NCBI RefSeq assembly: GCF_020882245.1
Contig: NC_083598.1
Span: 57,139,858 to 57,203,857 of the forward strand
DNA from: Rhopalosiphum padi
Lineage: Eukaryota; Arthropoda; Insecta; Hemiptera; Aphididae
DNA: 64,000 nucleotides
Direction: 5' to 3'
Shown here: positions 38,961-53,000 of the stretch, piece after piece
Numbering within the stretch: the stretch's first letter is position 1
Layout: every line of letters begins with the position of its first letter
Notes under the pieces: generated by a model
The model's input: only the letters and a program-made list of their open reading frames with translations
Databases searched by the model: none
What the model was told of the DNA's origin: nothing
Translations under genes and position numbers: made by a program

Positions 38961-39259
38961 TATATGATGTATAATATGGTATAAGATTTTATAAACAAAA
39001 CAAATTACCACTAGGTTGTCCAAGATAACGGTGAAGAAATTGTTACTAACAGTGATTGATGGAGAAGAGTGGGTGTTGCAGCGAAAGACCAGAACAGTTC
39101 TATTAAGCAAAAAAAAAAAAAGATTAAAAAAAATAGTTTATAACGGTGAATCCAAAGTCGTAAAAATTTTAACTTCAAATGCTCAAAAAAAAAAAAAAAT
39201 TAATGTTACTTTCCAGTAAACTTTTTTCTATTATAGATAGAAAACGTATGAGGAATCTT

Positions 39260-39790
39260 GTATTAAGCTTTTAAATTTTAGACATAAAATTAAAATTTTT
39301 TATGAATTTTTAACTAAAAAAATAATTCGCACCTTTTCATCAAAATTCTAACTTTAAACGTTTAAATGTTAAAAAATATATATTGTGGCAGTGTAATTAA
39401 CTGGTAAATAAACAATTTTCAAGGAAACTATAGTATTACATTTTCAACCTTTTTGACCATGCATACATTTTTGTCGACATTTATTCAAAAATAACTGAAA
39501 ATCAAAATCAAAAATTTTTAATTTTTATTAGTAAATCAAAAAGGTACTATTTTGATTAAATAGTATTATTTAGTATCTACATTATACATATAATGCTAAT
39601 ATAAACATTTGATGAAAATTTAAAGAATTTACGATTATTCGTTTTTGAATTTCACATAAAAACAAAATCGATTTCATTGAATACTTATTTTGCGTAAAAA
39701 TTTACGGTTTTCTTTAATTTGTTTTTCCGATTATTTTTAAAAGTAGTAGGATTCTTTTTACTTTTGGTCCTCTCCTCCCACCACCCGAAG
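39260..39790 (-). repeat. Dispersed AT-rich repeat, inverted copy
   Basis: The reverse complement aligns with 4180-4330: TTTTTACGCA, AAAATCGATTTTNTTTT, CAAAAACGAAT, TGTAAAT and CTTTAAATTTTC occur in the same order. Diverged; ends uncertain. Confidence 0.55.
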
Positions 39791-41635
39791 TACTAACAAG
39801 ATTCAATTTTCTACAAGAAACCATCCATACAATTTATAAACAAAGCATTTTTATTGCTCCAAAAGACGGTGATAGTCGATAGACACAAAAATAAATAAAT
39901 AAAATAAAATAACACTTAACATAAAATCAATTAATTCATTTCAGATTCTAAAATTCTAAATAAAAAATATTTTACTTTAATTCCATCAAATAATGTATAA
40001 ACGATGTTCTATCGTTCTATGAGAAAACTAGTTTTGAATAAATATATTATAATATATTACATTAGGTATATAAATTTCTGATATAATTAATCTGTTCATA
40101 TAGTGGCAAGATTTGGATTGTAAAAATTTAAAATAAAATCTATATCTACGTGTATAAATAATTGTGTTGCATTTAAATCAATATCTAATTTATTAATTAA
40201 TGAACAGGTATAGTATTTACTATATTTATATATATATTGTTAAAAATTACTATAGAAACACACAGAAAATACAATATATACAATAAATTAATTATATATA
40301 ACTGTGTATTTATCGCGATGAAGATAGATTATAATATTAATAATTACTAAGAATACGATTCCTGATACCAAAATATTTCATATTTTTTTATATTGAACAA
40401 TGTTTTAGTTAAATTATAATATAATATATTAAAATAAAATTACAAAGTTTATTGCGAATTTAATTATCACTATTAAAAAATTAATGTTATTTGCAGATAT
40501 GTTTATAATTATGTCTGCTATAAATGTGATGAATCAGTTAATAAATTATCAGATTAAAATATTAAATGATCATATAATGCAAGTTAAAAACATCTTTTGC
40601 TCCTCACCCATATCATGACGTATTATCATTGAGTACTAAATATATTAATATATTCAAACATATAATATAGAATATAGATCGTATTTATAATATCCTTCAG
40701 ATGTTTTATTAAATTTAAAAAACACATTTAAACATATTTCATGTTAATTTAAAATATTTTGAATAAAAATAATTACTTCAATACTCGTACTATCTATCAC
40801 TATCTATTTACATACAATATACATTATACATTTATACAGTATATGTATAATATTACAAATGCATACATATGAAATTCGATTATATAATTCGATATGCGTA
40901 TTGGCATACTGCTCACATTTTCACAACGTACCTTTTACAATAATTAAGATTCTTTTGATAAACAATATTCAATCAAGAGCAATTCATGTTGACTTTAAAT
41001 TTTAATTATACAGTGTGCCTACTTCTAAGATAATATAGAATACATTTAATAAGACTCGATTATGTGTAAACTTAATCGAAAAACGGAAAAACAAATTTTA
41101 TAAGAAAAAGTATAGTTTACAGAAAATTATATCCTTATATATCTATAACTTCTTAGTTAATACATACATTTGTTTAGAAAAAAATAATTTAGGATTATTA
41201 AATAATATTTATAATTTAGTGATACGTTTTTATAACAATAGTATATAATAAATTAGATACTAATACACTGTTGCAGATGTCCATATCTTAAATCGTTTAA
41301 TTTAGGAGGACGAAACGTTAAAATTATTATTAAATTCTTACCGGGAATAGATAGGTAAATAAATCAATTTTTTTAACTTAAGTTGAACTATTGGAACGTT
41401 TTATTCATAAAATAGCCACAATCTACCAAGAAGTTTAGTTCTAAGTATGTATTTTGTACGTGGTCAGTATAGGTTTGATAAATTGTCTAAAAAGTAAAAA
41501 GTAAAACATCCTATATACCAAAAGCTTCCTCATTTGATAAAAGTGGCATTCACCTGGACGTTTTCAGAGCACATCTTGAAATGACCCTTATTTTAATATT
41601 TCAAAAATATCCCGAAGAAAAAATATCATATTTTT

Positions 41636-41712
41636 GACATAGAACGAGTTAATCCCAGTTAATTTAAGTTACACTGGTGTATCACAAGGAAGTGAACTAG
41701 GAAACTAGCTAG
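41636..41712 (+). mobile_element. Possible retrotransposon RT remnant
   Basis: Reads NLSYTGVSQGSELG, close to the GVPQGSxLGP box of non-LTR reverse transcriptases, with stops on both sides. Only one motif, hence low confidence. Confidence 0.35.
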
Positions 41713-41815
41713 CTTGCATCACAAAAATATTTGTTTAATAAAACTAATTTTTTTGATTAAAATATATCTACAAACATACTCGTATATTATTATACTAATT
41801 AAATTATAAATACAA

Positions 41816-42015
41816 TGTTTTCTGCAAAAATTAAATCAATCTACTGCAATAAAAGTAAGTAATAATAAAATAAATTACTTTAATAGCAATATTAAAAAAC
41901 ATTTTATGAAATATACTTATTGATATAGGTTGACAAACATAAACCGTCTACGCTCAGAATCATTTTTCGTACGCAATGATGGTATCCAACTTAGTGCACT
42001 TGCATACACAAATGG
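41816..42015 (+). repeat. Dispersed repeat, medium copy
   Basis: Shares an ordered set of blocks with 51370-51612: a CTACTGCA region, AAATAAATTACTT, GAAATATACTTAT, and CGCTCAGAATC(A/G)TTTTTC. Non-coding. Confidence 0.6.
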
Positions 42016-42779
42016 AAAATGAATGCAACTAATATCTATATTCTATATATAGAACTATATATAACCTATATATAAATATGAAAATTAAAATACTATATAT
42101 ATATACAAAATAATATATCGGTTATAAATACGCGGAAAGCTCATTATCCATCGTTCAAAAACCTCCCATTTCAAAATAACGTAAGTACTATTGCAGTGTA
42201 AAAAATTAAATTTTTAAGTTTTGTTATAATACTAAATACTAAAATACAGTATTATAATATAGTTTTATTATATGATATTAATAACATATAACAACTATAT
42301 TAATTAATTATTTTAATGTTATACTTATCCAAGTTCTAAGTGTAGGGAATTCAGTATACGACTTTTGTTTATTTTATTTAAACTTTGGGTTAACTTTATT
42401 GTAAACAGATGTGTCGTCACATCTTCCTATTATTATAGAGGAATATTACATAATACATACCTATCATATAATATTTCTTAGTTAATTAAAATAATATTTA
42501 TAGTCCTACGAGACCTACGAGTTCCTAATTTCCATGTTTACTCTATAACTATAATATTATTGTCTTGTTATTTCAATAATTTAATATAATTAATGGTAGA
42601 TTTCCTATTATACACTAAACCCTTCCTTATAGCTGAAACCTAAAATTTTTATTATTGTTAACTAATACAATAATCATCATAAGCTTTGTAGTTTAATTAA
42701 TTTACCGTCACAAATGTGATGACACTGCAGACTACTGACGGTATACTTATAAAAATGAAATAAGTTCCTACCTGTGTAT

Positions 42780-42970
42780 TATGACATCACCGTCATCATC
42801 TTGGGATTTTTTTGCCTTCTATTGTCTTATCCATCGATTGAAACAGGTTTCGAAGACCACTCTGGCTGGCAGGAAATAATGATCGAGGAAAAAAGAAGGA
42901 AGAATAAAGTTTGATAATTGTAAGGCGGAGTCTGCGGTGGACCAATTGGCGACCATAGGTTGTTTTTATT
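42780..42970. promoter_or_regulatory. GC-richer, promoter-like patch
   Basis: An isolated patch of higher GC with GGCGGAGTCT at 42924-42933, the same 10-mer as at 33006, each followed within 25 bases by a TTG(G/T)CG(A/C)CCAT-like word. No transcript can be assigned. Confidence 0.25.
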
Positions 42971-45900
42971 ATTTTTGCTCTCTCGTTGTGTATTATTATT
43001 ACAGAAAGTTGTTTGTTTTATTGTTCGTTTATTATTTTACTCAATTATTTTTAATGGAAAAACGTTCACTATAATATTATTGCAATCAAATCGAATAAAA
43101 ATAATTACCATATCATAAAAATCACCAACAAAGTAAATATGTGAATAAGTCGGTACATATGGTATACATTTTTTTTTACATTAATACAATCTATACATAA
43201 ATCAATAGCAATGGTTTTTCAAAAACATAGATGACCTCAAACTTTAATACATTATCTTAAATAGCAAATGTTACAATCTACGTTATCATTTTATTGACAT
43301 AAGACTGAAAGACGTAAAAAAAAATTATAGGTATTCACTATTTTTCGTGTTTAGAAAAGTTGATACTACTGTATTTATTTGTTATTAATATTTGTATGAA
43401 ATTTATGTTTTTATTTTCACTATTTACTAAGTATGATATAAATTTATAATACTATTAGTTATTATAGGTAGGTACTATATAGTATATACTAATAATTACC
43501 TTTTTTACTTATAATTTGTTTTGTAATATAACAATCATTATACTTTTAACTTTTAAGAATACAATCCAGTTATATGTAGTAATGATTTGTTCTACAATTA
43601 TATTATAAAAATGGTGTGCTATTTTTTTTTTTATCATAAATTGATTAGGTTGCATTATATACAAATCTATAGATTGGTAATATAACAAGCATGGATTGCA
43701 CGAATAATGAAAGGTCACGTTAATTCGTCGAAAAAATGGGAAATGGTATTTTGCGCAAATTGTATTACTTATAATTTGCGCCATCAATAGGTACCTATAT
43801 TTAAGTACGTATGTAATAACTATACAGCAACACCATTTTGGCGTACCTATTGTAAATTTATTTCTAAATTCAAAATAATATATAATAATATAATAATTAA
43901 AAATAATTTATTAAAAACAGATTAAGTCATACACAGCTAATATTATGTATATAACAATTAATATAATCAAATGAAGGACTATTATTGTATATAAATGTCC
44001 TATGCGACTTTAAAGATACAAGCAGGTGTGTATACAATAAATTGTTTTAAGACTTTAATTTCTTGAAAAATTTTAGTGTATAAGATTAAAATAGCAATTT
44101 AGCATTGTATACCATGCTAGGTATATGTGTTATAATTTGTTATATAATATATAATATATATTGTATAAATTTAAAATAATATAATATGATACGATGACGT
44201 AAAAGTTTGTTATTTTATCGATTGCTATAATATTAATCAAGAAGATAGGATGTATTTTGTAAGCAAATTATAATAATCTATATAGGTTTTAGATACATTA
44301 TAATTGATAATAAATGCAAATAAGTTGCAAAGTCGATAACCTGCATTCGACATTATTTTGTATTTGTTATGAAAAGTTTTATTTTAATATTTTTATTTAA
44401 CCGACTCATGAAAAATTTCAAATTATATTATTCATAAAAAACTAATGGCGTTTACGTACTTTTATCAGTTTGTCAATTATTATATGATATAATAACTGTT
44501 ATACATACTTATATTACACCAGGAGAGTGAAGTGTTTCTGTCAGTTCCAAGTTCTAAAAAAAAAGGTCAAGAAATTTACTGCGTTGTTGCGAATTTTATT
44601 GATTCGTAATGTTACTGAAAGCAAACAATCAACTAAACGTTTTTTTAATTTTATTATATATGCAAACGAAGTTTTTCTATTAAGTCCATACACAATCCAC
44701 TTTTAAATTATATTGATTACCTTATTCATTGTATAATACGGAAATTTTAGTTTAGTTTAACACGAACATAAAATCAATAACCATATTGAGACATTGAGTA
44801 CTGAGTAGGTATAGCGAATAGTCTTTAATAAAACATAATTATCAAATGTCTCTATGACTCAATAGACTCTATACTCTATACTCTATGTATTGAAATATTA
44901 TTATTACTTTATACTATACTGTTAATAGAATACAAATAGTAGAGCATATAAATAAATATAATTAAATTTAACATACTAATAAAAATCATTACCCATCTCG
45001 GTATATATTAGAAAATTAATCTAGCTTATTTTTAATTCAATGGGTAGGTACTTATAAATTATAATGTTCGAATGAATTCAAAATACATAATTTGTTTTTT
45101 AATTAACAATAAAATATTTCATAAAATTATATAATTATTCTATCAAAACAATTTTCAGGAAAGTTCCTTACTTATATGTATTTCAATTATTATACTCAAG
45201 CACTTTCATTGTACTAATAACAAAAATGCCCATTACTATTAATCTAAATATATGTTCATACTAATATCTTCACTTATAAATAACAATACAATTCAAAAAA
45301 TACATTAGAAAGATTTATTAATAATTGCATATGTTTTAATAAATAATTATTCGATCGCAATTACAGTCTTTCTTGATGTAATCGGCGAATAACGCTTTTG
45401 AAACGGCTATTTTGATTGAAAAACGCATGCAAAATTGTATAAAGCTGCCAGAGAAATATTATACATCGATCAATAATTACATAATAATTATTATGTAATA
45501 GGTGCATATAAATTATAAATTATTTAAAACACATACGTTTTCAAATGTGACTGGGAATAGTTATTGATAATTTGATATGTTCTTACGTTTTACGTTTATG
45601 AATTAAATTTTTTTCTTTTATGATTGTGAATCGTACAAATAACTTGACGATTTTCAATTGCACGTACAAAAATATTATTAAAGACGAATGCGATGATATA
45701 TAAATATATAACGTACTGACGCGCCATAAGTACTTATGAGATTACATATATAGGTACATAAATTATGTAAAATATATAGGATTGAATATAAAATCAGTGT
45801 CTACATTTTTGTAACTACTAACCGTTAGTAACTAATGTATAGTCGCCGAGAAGAGATCATGACATATGAATTCATATGTATATGTATATACACAATTCTA

Positions 45901-46135
45901 GTAAGCATAAATTACTGTTTTTTTTTTTAAATTTATTTTTTTTTAATGACATAATTGGTCATAATTATTTATTATCTAACAGATTATCCCGTTTCAATGT
46001 TTGTTAATATACAACCCATTACACTGTAATAACAATATAACTAATACGAGTGGTTGCACGTTCAAGTGGTGTAGCGCGATCAACCCCATAGGACAGTATA
46101 ATATTAATATATTACACATAAATATATATAATAAA
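42971..46135. other. AT-rich non-coding DNA
   Basis: No gene recognised. The open frame at 43509-43787 (minus) is AT-driven and has no domain. A short degenerate CTCTATA tract lies near 44868-44886. Confidence 0.5.
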
Positions 46136-46139
46136 CAGT

Positions 46140-46560
46140 TTAGCTTCTGGGTATTGTCCTAGGCCATGTGCGCGATCCCGCGGTACGCATATTATACGCA
46201 CATGGGACACCGTCATATAGCACACACATCGTGCCATCACAATAATCCCCTATCAGTTATTATATTATACACACACTTCGTTTTCGGTGGTCCAAAAATA
46301 TTATTTACACGTGTTAACACAAACACACACGCATACATGTGCAGTGTGCACGCCGACCGACTGACATTCGTTAATAACGTCCGTGTGCACAGCGAGTCGA
46401 GATTTTCACGGAGGTTTCACTAAAAGCGCAGTATATTATATATCATTGCTAAACTAGTTTACAACACTACACGCGACTACACGAGTACATATATAATAAA
46501 TATATATATATATATACGCTATAACCGCAACGACATACCACCGCGGCGCATATATGCATA
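46140..46560. promoter_or_regulatory. GC/CpG-richer island
   Basis: Local rise of CpG and CA repeats (CGCGATCCCGCGG near 46170; CACACACGCATAC near 46325; CCGCGGCGC near 46541) in AT-rich surroundings. It may mark a promoter or first exon, but no convincing splice donor plus coding frame was found. Confidence 0.3.
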
Positions 46561-46745
46561 TTATGTGTATTGAATAACGAAAGGACAGATGTCGATAAAG
46601 ACTGAGAGATTTATCGCGGGCATTAAAATTTCCAGAACAAATTTGAATAAAAAAAAGTTGATGAAAAAATTATGGCGAGTGGTTTTTAAGTGGAGTCGAG
46701 TGTTTTGTACTTTGTAGAACTGCCGCTCTTCGATCAATAACACGG

Positions 46746-46750
<5 letters not shown>

Positions 46751-46777
<27 letters not shown>
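46751..46777. repeat. (TG)n microsatellite
   Basis: Thirteen or so uninterrupted TG units. Confidence 0.9.
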
Positions 46778-49139
46778 TGTGTATACTGTGTACATTATTT
46801 TAAGGGTACATGCCATATTGTTGTATAATTATATGACATTACAATGATTAATGATTTTAATAAATTTCATAGAAAATCGATTCAACCAGGAAAAATAATG
46901 AATAAGTAGCCGTACACGAAACGTGTTATAGCATTAGATCTCTCTCTCTTTCTATATACCTACATTTTTTAAGTTTTCCGCCAAATTGAACGCATCAACA
47001 CAAAAACACTGGTACAATAAAAATGTGTTTTATATACTTTCTACCATTATTATCACTTACGGTTTTAAAATCATGTATAGCTACACACTGAGACTCTATA
47101 CATATACATATATGTAATATGTATACTATATCCATTGTATATAGTAAAGTCTCGGCGACAAAACACTTTTCAAGCCCGCCCAACAGGAATTCTTGTGAAA
47201 CTTGTGAGGGGGACATTGAACATTGCTACCGAAATAATCTTAGATGTCTCTTCTACAAATGGTCTGTCTAGACAACGAGTAAATTACATACGTAATGCAT
47301 TCACCTTTAAAACACCGAAGTATAGATTTACGATATTATCGGTACCAGAAAAAAAAATTGTACTATCGATATTTTAATCTACTTTTAACAAAATATATAA
47401 CAAATAACAATAATATAATGTATAATGTGGTGTACGTGTACTTGAAATATGAGGAGTTTAAGAGAGAACATTTACAACTGCAGTTATAACATGTTATAAA
47501 TTAATGTGCGTTAGGTCCTTCTTAAATAATATAATAATAAAGAATCATTAAGTAAAAATAATAATTAAATTATTCTTATATACCTATGAGTATGAGATGT
47601 AATTTTATGATAGTAATAAAAATTCAATAAATAATAACTTAGAACCCTAAATAAAAAAAAATATATTTCACGCGATATTTGATTATATAAAAATCGATTA
47701 CATTGTATGATGATGATAAATACTTATATGCAGAATTATTGAAGTTGTTACTGCAAATATTAGTGGAATTATATTTTCTCAAATCAATGAAATATTGTAA
47801 TTGTTCAAAAAAAAAAATGTTATCAGAAATATAAACAATACTAAATTAAAAATATTTACTATAGTTAAACTATTCGTCTATTCTAATATACATACATAAT
47901 GTATTAAATTAAATTATAAGACAAACCGATAGTTATATAGGTATACTTATTTAGGGATTTGAGGTCTTAAAATTTGTATACGATAATTAATATAGGCACA
48001 CTTCAGAATGACGATATGCAGTCTTAAAATTAATATATTATCATAAATAAAACACCATATTATAGTATGTTTAAAAATATTTGATTTTAATTTGAATGTA
48101 ATATAACGGCAATTTGTTTTTTATTTTTAAAATTTAATTCCTCTCTTACCATCTTAGAATTTAATTGTTTTTATTTAATTGGTCAAAAATAAAGGTTTTT
48201 TTACAATAATTAAAAATGGATAGTAGCCATATATAAAGTATACGGATATGTGAGTCATTAATGTCTCCACGATAACACATAGCAAACAAATACAATGATT
48301 CCATATTTTATTGAGCAAAAAAATTAAAATCAATTATTATTTTTTCACTTATAATAGCTTAAAATATATGTGTGTTATAACAAATTTTATTATTATTATA
48401 AATTCCATTAATTTTTATGGAAATCTATCAGTTGTTCATTTAATACACTATGCACATAAAAATAGACGAAAACTTAAAGGGTCATAAAAAATCCTTCGAT
48501 CATAGAAACCACTTCCGATCTTTTAAATAGACATAGTTTGTAGTTAGAGGTATCTATATCGTAAATGTATATAAATAAAATACTATATACATATTAGAAC
48601 TATTTTATACTTCAATCTTAACAACTTTAGAGAATTAAAAAAATATAAATGTTTAAAAGTAAATATATCAATAATTAAAGTGAACACAATAATATTATAA
48701 AATTACTATATTGTCATGGCCTATATACTATTTTATAGTATATTTTACACAATATTAGCGTTTTAAAAATATATGTGGGAAATTAATAGATTATTAAAAA
48801 ATATTATCATATCCCACTAGTTTTTTGAGCGTTCGTAGTATTATAATATAATATATGCCGAGAACGAGACACATATATAAACAAGTAATAACTAAACAAG
48901 TAATATGCACTTTTATAACAGTACCTAGGGGCTAGAGCCTGAGATGTATTTAAGCAGTTCGGAAAACAATCGAAAATTGCAAATACGGGAAGGGGGAGAC
49001 ACATAATATTTGCACAAGTGCACAGCAAAATTCCTCAGAGGAAAAAACCAAAAGCCCGGTCCGGTGTAAACAAAACCAAATAATAATATTATTGTTATTA
49101 TCGGATGTAAGTTTGTGCCGTTCGTGACGAAACTGTCAC
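46778..49139. other. AT-rich non-coding DNA
   Basis: Nothing recognisable as a gene or RNA. Confidence 0.45.
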
Positions 49140-49206
49140 GTCAATTGGAGTCTCTCATTATCACCTACCTACGATAAAGGTACAGCTATACGCGGAGATG
49201 CAGTAT

Positions 49207-49241
49207 ACACACACGCGCACACACACACACACACACACACA
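49207..49241. repeat. (AC)n microsatellite
   Basis: AC dinucleotides with one CGCG interruption. Open frames over it are artefacts. Confidence 0.9.
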
Positions 49242-49449
49242 TGTATATACATACGCGTATATAGCCACTCGGATATATTTTATGCGCACAAAGAAAATAT
49301 ATGTGACCGAAACGCGAGGAGGTCTCTTTTTATTATTTATATTTACTTTATACTTTTTTTTTTTTAATGGATTCAAAGACTGTCTCGTTTGTTTATATAT
49401 ATATGTATGTGTGTATATGTGTGTGTTTGTGTGAGTGTAATAATATAAT

Positions 49450-49630
49450 ATAATAATACCAAAGCGGCGGTGGCGGCGAAATCCTCACGGCCCGTTGTTT
49501 TAATAACCGTGTCCATTAGCTCGGTACAAGGCAATGTGCTTATAGTCTGGCGCCTCCAGCCGGGCCCGCTGATACATTAAATCGAACCCGGTAAAAGGGA
49601 AAAAAAACACTGTACGCACGCACAGTATAC
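49450..49630. promoter_or_regulatory. GC-rich block, candidate regulatory element or first exon
   Basis: A sharply bounded block containing GCGGCGGTGGCGGCG, ACGGCCCGTTGTT, CTGGCGCCTCCAGCCGGGCC and AATCGAACCCGG. No long frame on either strand. It lies 340 bases downstream, in the reading direction, of the minus-strand exon candidate at 49968-50068. Confidence 0.35.
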
Positions 49631-49967
49631 ACACTGGTTATATGGCGTATAAACACGCGCGCGCAAGAGATATTATTATTATTACTAAACACATTTATAC
49701 AACGTTTATACATATACAGTATACACATTATACGTATATATCGAAAACCAATTTGGCTACACGTATACCTACCTGCCTACCTACATCGAGACGGCGATGA
49801 CGTCCGCAACCCGAAACGACAGCGTATTAATGTCTCCAAATATACACTTACACGTATATAATACTATTATGTCCGAAGAGGTGAGGTCGAATTGGATCAT
49901 AACATTATAATACATTCTGTGAGCCTTGTTTTTTATACGAAAATAAGATTGGTAATATGGTACTTAC

Positions 49968-50068
49968 CGCTGTAGTAGTAAACGTTCGTAGCTGGCAAGT
50001 GTTCATTAGATTCGGTATCATCCTCTGTTTGCACACTCTCTTCATCGCTGAATGAAGAACGATATACT
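49968..50068 (-). CDS. Candidate internal coding exon, acidic protein, unknown family
   Basis: On the minus strand an AG acceptor (TTTTCATAAG) is followed by a 101-base open stretch reading VYRSSFSDEESVQTEDDTES then NEHLPATNVYYYS, and ends at a consensus donor (CAGCG then GTAAGTACC). The composition is coding-like and unlike its surroundings, with an acidic Ser/Asp/Glu/Thr segment. Other frames contain stops. I do not recognise the protein and could not find the neighbouring exons, so this would be one exon of a minus-strand gene with long introns. Confidence 0.5.
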
Positions 50069-53000
50069 CTTATGAAAATGAAACTGTTTTTTTTCTACTT
50101 ACATTATTCTCGCTTATATTCTATCACCAAGTATAGCGCTATTTTTTTCTTCAATACAATTTGATTTGACTACTTCATATTTTCTTCTTTTGAAATGACA
50201 ACTATAATTCATACTCATTGTCTGGTATTTTGAATCAAAACACTAGATAGTATAGGTATATCTATTGTCTTATTCATAAATATTTAAATAAATGTAATAA
50301 TTTATTAGTACCTATACATATATACATATATATAAAATGCAAATAATTTCCATATATAATATTTATTGATACATGGAATAATAATAATGAACATTAAATG
50401 TTTACAGAATAAAGCACTTTAATCTTTATAGGAAATTAGAAACCACTAGAACCAAATGTATGATTAGACAATTAAACATTTAAACATACTAATTCACACA
50501 TTGTTTAATATTGTAGATATTATAATTAATTTTCATCACGTTAGTTAATGCATTAATAATAAACATTATATATCTTATTCTACTAAAATTATTAAATTAT
50601 TGTCATAAGCATAACTTATATTACATTAGAGTTATAATATGTAGAAAACATTGATTATACTAAATTATTAAAATAATTACAAAATTACAAATAATATTCA
50701 TTGTTTTGATACATTTCTCGATGTATTAATAATATGATGGTAATTAGTAGTATCATAATGATATGAATCATGATTATTTATGATCATAAAAAGAAATATC
50801 TTAGATATTCGTATTGCAATTAAAAACATAAAACAATTATTTTATATCATATAATATTTAATTGATGACATCAAGTTAATATTTAGTTGATAACTTGATA
50901 ACTTTAATTCTAATTTAACATCAATTTATAAATATTATATACATAATGTATATTGTGTATTTATGTATCTATATACTAAGCAACTGGCAACAAAAGTTAA
51001 TGACAATACAGTGAAAAAGTACATACACTGATTTATTTATTAATGAGTGATTCGAATACAAACTGCATATTGAAGATTGCGAATGTTTTGACGATCGGAA
51101 TAACATTTTAATGCTCTTTTCTATTTATTTGACGGTTGATCATATTTCCTGAATTCTGAAAATTATAAAATACAAAAAAATTTGTTTGTAATTACATATA
51201 GATACATGTATAAATACATAATATACTCATATATTTAATTAATTAAAAGTAAATATAAATGTAATAAATATAAATATAAAAACATATGGATGTTCGGTAT
51301 ATTTTTATTCCTTGTGTGGACATCGTGGACATGCAACTGTGAAATTATTATACTTTATATATAAAATATTTTCGACGAAAATTAATTTAACCTACTGCAT
51401 GTATTGCTACAATAGTAAAATAAATTACTTCACCTAATGCCAATACTAAAACCCATAACTTGAAATATACTTATAGTGAAATAGGCAGATAGACAGTCTC
51501 CGCTCAGAATCGTTTTTCATACACAAAGATATTATTAATGAATTTAAATTTAACACATCCATATCAGTGACCTATTCAAAACCTACTATGCAGCAGAGCT
51601 AATATACTAGTCTACATTTTTAAAGTCGAATATAAAGTCATGTTACAAAAAAATACACAACCGATATGTCAAACCCTCAAGAATAATTCTTTAAACTTTT
51701 CTTTTTAAATAGCAATCATGAAAAAATACAAATTTATGTGAATGCATTATTAACAAACATTACGCGGACATTCTCCTTAATACATTTGTTAAAAATATGA
51801 CTAATATGAGTAAATTAAACATACACATCATCAAAGCATCGCATATTATTTATTATTATTTATTTATTACTTTTATGTTCGTATACATATAATTATAATG
51901 GAATGTTCAAATCCTGTTTTTGTATATACATATATAGTGTTATATTTTACTTTGAAATAGCTTATACATGTATACATACACATACAGTCATACACATTAT
52001 GTATATCATATATATTATAATAGTATTATTATCGCAAATATATTAAGTTGACATAGGGATTGGTTCGATTTGTGGTTGGAAAACTAGAATTTACGTAAAT
52101 ATCGAATGCATTAATAATACTACAGTATAAACATATGAAGTCTTTTATGATATCATAGGCACTTTAAATATGTATATGATTATATCAATTATTAACGTAG
52201 CGGTCCCGGGGACACGTCCCAAAAATTACTCACATGACTAATGACTATATTCACGTTTATACCGATAGTCAGTTAATTTGAAAATTAATGACTACAATTT
52301 CTTTTTTGCAAAATACCCTATACATATACAAACACACGAATTGTACAGGAAAAATATTGGATTGATAGGGTCGATGGTGGGGCAAAAATTATCTATTTAT
52401 CTACGTGGAATGGGAGACATTGTCTATAAACACCAAGAGTGCTTAGCGTCACTACAATTTATTCATATGAAATTAAAGAAATGTGAGTAAGAGGATGGGA
52501 TTATGGGGTTATACCGAATAACTACAGCTCACCTTTGCTAAAATACTTATAAACTACCTATACGTATTATTATAGACTATAGTGACAATATTGTGCATTT
52601 AACTACGACAAAAACGCGTGTTCAGGCGTATACGTGTGCTGACACTGATTAAGTCCTATTCGGCACGCATTTATCAATTCATACTTAGTATAATATATTA
52701 TGATAATTTCGCGATTAAAATTGATGGTATTATAATATATAAGCCAGCGTGGTGTGTACGGTATATCATATATGGGGTCATATGATCGATTTATGCGTAC
52801 AATTTTCAACAATCAGATCGGTCGCACTATATTATATTATATAACACTAAACAATTAACGGATCATTCAAATTACGTACTAATATTAATATTATTACTAT
52901 ATAAATATTTATATTACAACTTAACTATCTGCAATATTATGACACGAGTTCGATACACACCGTTCATCATGTCTTACTGCACGTCTGTACCATCTGCTAT

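Noticed and set aside
52200..52240. GC-rich palindromic word (GTCCCGGGGAC, then ACACGTCCC) as a transposon end
   Set aside because: No partner inverted repeat was found elsewhere in the window.
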